A stretch of 48,975 nt of DNA from Podochytrium sp. JEL0797 (lineage: Eukaryota; Chytridiomycota; Chytridiomycetes; Chytridiales; Chytriomycetaceae). Below are positions 44,216-48,975 of this stretch, one piece after another (position 1 is the first letter of the stretch; every line of letters begins with the position of its first letter). The position numbers were made by a program, and so were the translations under genes. The notes beneath the pieces are model-generated. The model did no database searches. It had not been told where the DNA came from and was given only the letters and a program-made list of their open reading frames with translations. The stretch spans positions 1-48,975 of the forward strand of contig JADGJG010000079.1 in assembly GCA_027596195.1 (NCBI GenBank). The letters run 5' to 3'.

Positions 44216-44602
44216 AGGACTTTTCGTGTATCTCTTTAGCGTTCTTTCTTTTCGTTGGATAAATAATATGTTTTCAAATTTAATGGAGTTGTTTGAATCG
44301 TTGGGACCTTTGACACGACTCAATCGACATTGTTTTGAAATCTGTGATGCCGAGCTATAACCAAGGGGCTCAAACGGAACCGCCAAAATTTGCAGCTTAT
44401 GACGGAACCCGTGGGGAATTCCTGCAGGCAGGGCCTGAGACATTTTAATCTCATCAACCAGGGTTGGGAGAGACTGTATCGCCGGTAACATCTGCGCCAG
44501 CTGCTGCTGTGAGGTCCAATGGGTCCCCTGCGGTTGCGGCAAAGATGAGTGCGGTTGCGACGAATGCCACGGGTGGGATTTGGGCAGTGTGATTTCTGCC
44601 AT
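43946..44602 (-). CDS. Hypothetical protein, weak support
   Basis: ATG 44602 opens a frame of Gln/Pro/His-rich residues (SQQQLAQMLPAIQSLPTL..IKMSQALPAGIPHGF, then QCRLSRVKG). It continues antisense into the tail-anchored gene up to 43946. The first ~100 codons look moderately coding; the rest is probably the shadow of the plus-strand gene, so a shorter spliced form would be more credible. No function inferred. Confidence 0.3.
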   Translation of the reverse strand: MAEITLPKSHPWHSSQPHSSLPQPQGTHWTSQQQLAQMLPAIQSLPTLVDEIKMSQALPAGIPHGFRHKLQILAVPFEPLGYSSASQISKQCRLSRVKGPNDSNNSIKFENILFIQRKERTLKRYTKSPSIIPTTTAHTTSVVRMHSNLPQHPPQIRPAKHQTHHHHTHHQIPNHHPFPHRNGRNMTRLVRHPVFQPHPTTTTTTAMLPSHNNKPFQL

Positions 44603-44831
44603 TTCCCCTCTTCGCCTTCTTTCTTTCTTTTCTTTTCCCTTTCTAAAGATTGGCAAACGATGGTACACCCACCGTGGGCACTTTTTTTGCAACCCTTTCG
44701 ACCCCTTCCGCCACCCTCGACACCCCTTAAACCCCTCTCCGTTGAACACCAAAGAGGGTATATAACTCGGCCATTTTGAAGGTCCCCGCTTCCATTCTCA
44801 ACTCGCAACCAAAAGCCAAAAGAACCAAAAC

Positions 44832-45398
44832 ATGCAGTTCCTTCTTCCTCTCTCCTTCTTGGCTCTCTCGGCCGTCGCCCAAAACTCTCCCAGTCCTGCC
44901 GCAGCTCCGGCTTCGAGTATTGCCATCATCACGCCGACGGGTCAAAAGGCGTATTTTGAAGGTACCCCCCCTCTGTCCCCCCCTTCCCGACCCCTTCTGA
45001 CTCCACCTCCGAAACGCTTCTCCTCATTCACACTAGGCGACCAAATGATTGTCGCCTGGAACGTGGTCGGAACCACCGCCGACAAAGCCTTCCTCGCGTC
45101 CCCAATCACATTCGAGTTCGCCGACGCGTCCGGAGGACCGCTCAAAATCTCGCCCATCGGTGTCACGCTCAATGGCACCGCCACGATTGCGGATCTTCAA
45201 CTCAAAACGGTCGTGCCTGCAAACATTCCGCAGGGTGCCGCGTTTTGCGTGCGTGGTGCCATCAAGGGGCAAACCTCGTATCAGTACTTTTTTTCGCCCA
45301 TTTTCCCGATTAATCAGGCTGTTGGGGCTCCTGCTCTTGGTGGTGGTGCTGGTGCTGGGGTTGCGGGTCGTCCAGTGATTGGTGGAGCCGCCCGTTAA
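44832..45398 (+). CDS. Kre9/KNH-like secreted protein without GPI signal
   Basis: Exons 44832-44961 and 45037-45398; 163 aa. Signal peptide MQFLLPLSFLALSAVAQ, domain IAIITPTGQKAYFEGDQMIVAW..FEFADASGGPLKISPIGVTLNG..CVRGAIKGQTSYQYFFSPIFPI. It then ends in a Gly/Ala-rich tail (GGGAGAGVAGRPVIGGAAR) with no hydrophobic GPI signal, unlike its relatives, so it is probably soluble in the wall or medium. A TATATAA motif sits ~75 bases upstream (44757), a likely TATA box. The intron is C-rich and 75 nt. Confidence 0.87.
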   Translation: MQFLLPLSFLALSAVAQNSPSPAAAPASSIAIITPTGQKAYFEGTPPLSPPSRPLLTPPPKRFSSFTLGDQMIVAWNVVGTTADKAFLASPITFEFADASGGPLKISPIGVTLNGTATIADLQLKTVVPANIPQGAAFCVRGAIKGQTSYQYFFSPIFPINQAVGAPALGGGAGAGVAGRPVIGGAAR

Positions 45399-45626
45399 TT
45401 TTCTCCTTGTTTTTCCATTTGCTGTGTCTGCCGTTTGAGAAAAAAATGAACTTACATATTTCAAATCTTTACAACCCCATTTTTGAAATATTATGTTGAT
45501 AAGGGGGTTTTTTTGAAGCGCACTATCACTGGTCAGGCCTTCCAGAAGATTTCGAACTTTTTCTTTGTCCGACGCGATAAAATTCAATCCCCGCCCCTTT
45601 GGAATCGCATCAAAAATCAACCGAAA

Positions 45627-46582
45627 ATGAAGTTTGCATCTGCTCTCGCCCTTCTCTCTACCGTCGTCAACGCCCAGATCTGTACCTTGGCCACATTCCA
45701 ATGCAGCGGTCAGCTGCTCCAAGAGTGCACCTACTCGTCCGCCACAAGCAACTCCCTCGGTTGGGTGACAACAGCCACGTGTGGAAGCGGAACCGTCTGT
45801 TCGTCCTTGGGATTTTGTGCGGCCGGTGCGTTGCCATCCGCTGCCCCTGTTCCAACGAGCGCGCCAGCGCCAGTCGTGTCCTCCAATGCTCCCGTCGCGA
45901 CGACGACCGCCGGCGGCTCCACTGGCTCAAACGTGCCCACCACCTCTGGAGGCTCGTTTATCAGCATTATCCAACCACTCACCAACTCGTCGTTCCAAGT
46001 TGGACAGTCCATGGTAAGCCGCAATCGTAATTTTGCGACATCCCGCATCACGTTTGAACCTTTTTTTTTTGCCCGATCGTGTTTATAGCAAATCACGTGG
46101 AGTGTGGGGGGAACCGCCAGCTCCGAGTTTGAGGCAGCACCTCTGACGTTCACGATCGATGTAAGTCTTGAATGGCAGAAAAGCAATTTCAGTGTCTGAT
46201 GCGACATGAATGAATCCAGAACGCATCGAACCCCAACAACGTGGTCACCGCACCAAACGGAGCCCTCACGTTCACCAAGCAACCTGTCGTCGGAGATTTG
46301 ATGGCGACCGTGAATGTGCCCAATGTTGCCGCCGGAATCGCGTACACCGTCAAGGCCACTTACAAGGACACGAACAAGAACGTGAACTGGTACTCGCCCA
46401 TTTTCCGTGTGACTGGAGGATCGGGCCCGGCTCCTGGAGCTTCGACTACCGCTGGAGGCCCTGCTGGAACTTCTGCGGCCCCCGTTTCCACCCGCCCCGC
46501 CTCCACGACAACTGGAGCTGGCTCCAAGGTGGAAGGGACTCTCATGATGGCTGCACTCGGTGTTTGCCTCGCCGCTTTGTGA
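45627..46582 (+). CDS. CBM19-like chitin-binding plus Kre9-like GPI protein
   Basis: Exons 45627-46013, 46089-46160, 46220-46582; 273 aa. Signal peptide MKFASALALLSTVVNAQ, then a small Cys-rich domain: CTLATFQCSGQLLQECTYSS, GWVTTATCGSGTVCSSLGFC. Its C..F.CSG...Q-C....WV...C..GTVC spacing is that of family 19 carbohydrate-binding modules (chitin). A Ser/Thr/Pro linker is followed by a Kre9-like domain (SFISIIQPLTNSSFQVGQSM, QITWSVGG, NASNPNNV, YTVKATYKD) and a GPI end (GTLMMAALGVCLAAL). The arrangement suggests a surface protein anchored to both membrane and chitin. CBM19 assignment is by eye from cysteine pattern. Confidence 0.8.
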
Positions 46583-46910
46583 AAGCTTTTTTTTTATTTA
46601 ATTCAAAATAAATGGGACTATTGATCGTTTGCCGTATTACTCCATTCAAGACACACCTCGACCTATTAGATTTTTAAGTGTTGGAATCTCTCCGGCACCT
46701 GTCCGCGCCGACGGTTTCCGCGCACTAGATGGGTTTGAAAAATCCCCTTCTCACGCCTCTCCCACCCCTGCTCTCCGACCTTGCCTCCTCCTTCCCTTCT
46801 TCGTCTTTTCAATTAAATTTTAATTTTTGATTCAAAGCACGTGATTGATTCAAATGTGATTAAAACGGGCCAGATTTTCGCAAATCGATCTCCACAAAAG
46901 TCTCTTCGAA
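46583..46910. other. Intergenic, nothing recognised
   Basis: 327 bases between two Kre9-like genes: a T/C-rich tract (46740-46810) precedes the start of the next gene. No further feature. Confidence 0.5.
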
Positions 46911-47594
46911 ATGCAGTTCTTCGTTGCCGCCCTTGCCCTTATCGCCTCTGTTTCCGCCCAGAGCACCTCCGCCCCTGTCGCTTCTGCCGCCGTCAGCACC
47001 GGCGCTGCTGCTGTCACCACGGCTGCTGCCGGCTCATCGGCTGTCGTCCCGGCCGGCACCGGCTCCGGCAACACCTGCACCACGTCTGCCGGTGGTTCCA
47101 TCTCCATCATCTCCCCCCTCAAGGGCTCCGTCAACCAGGCCAACGCCACCCTCTCCATCACCTGGAACTCGAACGGCGCCGACCCCGCCTTCCAAGCTGC
47201 CGGCCTTGCCTTCACCCTCGTGGTATGTTTTTGTCATCCAATTTACGAAAAACCAAACTCATCCCCCTCCCCCCCCCCCCCCCCCCTTCTGCAGGACGCC
47301 ACCAACGTCAACAACGCCCTCCCAATCAGCCAGCTCTCCTTTGTCCCCGCCGCCCAACCCCTCGTTAGCGCCGGAAAAGCCGTCGTTGCCATCCCGGCCT
47401 CTGTCGCCACCGGCTCCAACTACGCATTGAGATCCGAGTACAAGGACGGTCCCCAGTGGAGATACTGCTTCTCTACCGTCTTCACCATCAACGCCGCTGC
47501 GCCGGTTGCGGTCCCCGTTGCTACCACCAAGAGCGGAGCGTCTGCTGCCTATGTTGCTGCCGCTGGTGCCGTTGTTGCGGCCCTCGCTCTTTAA
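46911..47594 (+). CDS. Kre9/KNH-like GPI-anchored protein
   Basis: Exons 46911-47222 and 47295-47594; 203 aa. Signal peptide MQFFVAALALIASVSAQ, an Ala/Thr/Ser linker, domain GSISIISPLKGSVNQANATLSI-TWNSNGADPAFQ, DATNVNNALP and NYALRSEYKDGPQWRYCFSTVFTI, and a GPI signal (AAYVAAAGAVVAALAL). GC-rich third codon positions (C preferred) give it the most biased codon use of the family here, which may signal strong expression. The intron ends in a long poly-C tract just before the CTTCTGCAG acceptor. Confidence 0.88.
   Translation: MQFFVAALALIASVSAQSTSAPVASAAVSTGAAAVTTAAAGSSAVVPAGTGSGNTCTTSAGGSISIISPLKGSVNQANATLSITWNSNGADPAFQAAGLAFTLVVCFCHPIYEKPNSSPSPPPPPLLQDATNVNNALPISQLSFVPAAQPLVSAGKAVVAIPASVATGSNYALRSEYKDGPQWRYCFSTVFTINAAAPVAVPVATTKSGASAAYVAAAGAVVAALAL
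47262..47286. repeat. Poly-C tract in the last Kre9-like intron
   Basis: An interrupted then uninterrupted run of ~20 C ends 5 bases before the intron acceptor. It takes the place of the usual polypyrimidine tract. Confidence 0.85.
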
Positions 47595-47984
47595 ATTCAT
47601 TTTCCTCCTCCCACTCTCTGCTCCTTTAGTACTTTTAGATTTTGAAAAGGAATAGAATTATATAAACTTGTTTTTGTCATCCCACTTTATGCGATTTTGA
47701 TTGGCGGTTGCTGCGAGGTAGTTTTTCAAGTAGGAGGGGAGTGGGAGTTACAAACGTGGTGCCCCTCGTGATTATACGAGGGAAAGGAGAAAATTGATTG
47801 ATTGTGTGAAAACCCCCCAGCCCCCTTCATCATACATTTTTAAATGGGCTCCGGGACGGCCGGTATCTTGCATGCCACCGCCACTGTTCCGCAAAGTGGG
47901 GACATCATCCCAACCCGTTCCCGGCAAATCCTGGTGTAGAGTTCTTAATCGTTCACAAAAAAAAGAGTTTTACTCTTTGAAATC
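47595..47984. other. Intergenic, nothing recognised
   Basis: 3' region of the last Kre9-like gene. An inverted pair CCCCTCGTGAT..ATACGAGGG near 47762 is the only structure seen. Confidence 0.5.
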
Positions 47985-48250
47985 AAAATTTCTTTCCCTT
48001 CTCCAACCAGGCGGGACCATATTGTCAATATCGAAAGAAATCATCTGGGTTTCGGTTGGTTGTCGACCATCACATACTCCGCCCTCACTCACCACAAGCG
48101 CAGCCACACAGGGGAGAAGCCCTTCCTCTGCAAGTACCCCAAGTGCACGTACGCTGCCTCCCGCAAGTCCACCCTCACCTAGCACGAGCGCCGCCACACA
48201 GGGGAGAAGCCTTTCCTCTAATACTCAAAGTGCACGTACTGTTAGGTTTT
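47985..48250 (+). pseudogene. C2H2 zinc-finger relic (copy 2)
   Basis: After HIVNIERNHLGFGWLS the frame reads THHKRSHTGEKPFLCKY, then CTYAASRKSTLT-stop-HERRHTGEKPFL-stop-YSKCTYC-stop. The TGEKPF linkers and the C..C..H..H spacing show tandem C2H2 fingers, but three in-frame stops break it. It shares ~120 bases with the minus strand at 27250-27400, including ATATTGTCAATATCGAAAG, so both derive from one dispersed element or gene family. Confidence 0.78.
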
Positions 48251-48845
48251 GAGAACCAAATCGGAAGATTTATTTACAAGTTGTTGTTTTCAATGGAAAG
48301 AAAACGGCCTCTTTTTATATTGCTTTTTCCTACATTTCTCATTCATTTCTCGATGCGTCATTCTGTTGTAGCTCTTCAATGAAACACGCGATGACACGTC
48401 GCAGGAATCATTAGAAGTTACAACAGGCATTTATGCACGCTAAACTATCCAATTCGAGGCAATTCAATGGACAACTGAAATGCTCGTCTGCTACTGCAGA
48501 TGTGCGAAGAAACTGTGTTTACCATGTTCTTGAATGCGTCAACACTATTCAAGGTAACGAATTGCACTTTCATTTCCCGAATTCTAAAAGCTTGGTGACA
48601 AATGAATGGTTTTGCAATTCCTTTCATTTAGCTTTATTGTTTTCGACTGGTGATCAACCATCTATTCATCTCTTGTAACTTGAGTTATACTCTTGCGAGT
48701 GTTACTTCCGTCAACTACACAATCTATGCTCTTGTGTGTTATACAAAGTATGACAGTAGATGATTATTCCTTCATTCACAAATTGTACGTTATTGGTGAC
48801 ACTGGCTTCATCACGAACCAGATACCCAACATTCATCCGACTCAT
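48251..48845. other. Unannotated AT-rich stretch
   Basis: About 600 bases of unassigned DNA. Short frames on both strands have no recognisable family. CTCTTG(C/T)G(A/T)GTGTTA recurs near 48687 and 48731, a weak direct repeat. Confidence 0.4.
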
Positions 48846-48975
48846 ACTCTTCTCCTTCAACCCACCACCACCACCAACCACCCTCCCACTCCCCTTCTGA
48901 CCCACCCCACCCCCCCCCCCCCCCCCAACCACCCCCCCCCCCACCCCACCGCCGCCGGCGGGCGCCCCCCCGGGT
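48846..48975. repeat. C-rich low-complexity end of the window
   Basis: CCACCACCA repeats give way to poly-C runs (up to ~17) and a final GC-rich palindromic patch (GCCGCCGGCGGGCGCC). No telomere-type (CCCTAA)n unit is seen, so this looks like a sequence or assembly end, not a telomere. Confidence 0.8.

Noticed and set aside
48846..48975. Telomere at the right end
   Set aside because: The run is poly-C and CCACCA, without TTAGGG/CCCTAA or another regular telomere unit.

Overview
This window is nuclear DNA of a eukaryote, most likely a zoosporic (chytrid-type) fungus. The coding density is high, introns are short (about 48 to 120 nt, GT-AG, many ending in CAG or TAG), the standard genetic code fits every gene, and both strands are used freely. 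Fungal hallmarks are many short secreted proteins of the Kre9/KNH-like (Ser/Thr-rich, GPI-anchored) wall family, an MGM101 mitochondrial recombinase and a PTR2 peptide transporter. These sit beside genes that Dikarya largely lack, notably a CYFIP/Sra-1 subunit of the SCAR/WAVE actin regulator and a SCAI homologue. That mixture is what early-diverging, crawling or flagellated fungi show. No exact taxon can be named from the sequence alone. All exon models below were built by eye from splice signals, reading frame and family resemblance; every multi-exon total was checked to be a multiple of three.

Layout. 1-3060: the 3' part of an UNC93-like membrane protein gene followed by a decayed tandem copy; an intact paralogue lies at 18093-19988. 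3216-6926: a TraB-like mitochondrial-type protein, a small Cys-tailed protein, and a cluster of three universal-stress-protein (USP) genes in different states of repair. 7423-9416: PTR2 transporter. 9538-15116 (minus): a ubiquitin-interacting-motif protein and the 11-exon CYFIP gene. 15167-17578 (minus): MGM101 and COA8, both mitochondrial. 20609-23206: the 12-exon SCAI gene. 23417-23746: a structured RNA that I read as RNase MRP RNA. 24495-30334: three Kre9-like genes, interrupted by a bZIP gene and a degenerate locus ending in a TnpB/Fanzor-type zinc ribbon. 30420-33861: a membrane protein and two divergently transcribed SURF4 cargo receptors. 33943-40744 (minus): an alpha-arrestin, a Kre9-like protein and an F-box/LRR protein. 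40948-43415: an F-BAR/RhoGAP protein with a C-terminal zinc finger. 43691-47594: a coiled-coil tail-anchored protein and three more Kre9-like genes. 47595-48975: a zinc-finger relic and a C-rich contig end.

Common themes are cell surface and secretory traffic (seven Kre9-like proteins, two SURF4 receptors, PTR2, UNC93, arrestin, F-box), actin control (CYFIP, SCAI, F-BAR/RhoGAP), and mitochondrial maintenance (MGM101, COA8, possibly TraB). There is no operon logic; local duplication is the main organising force.
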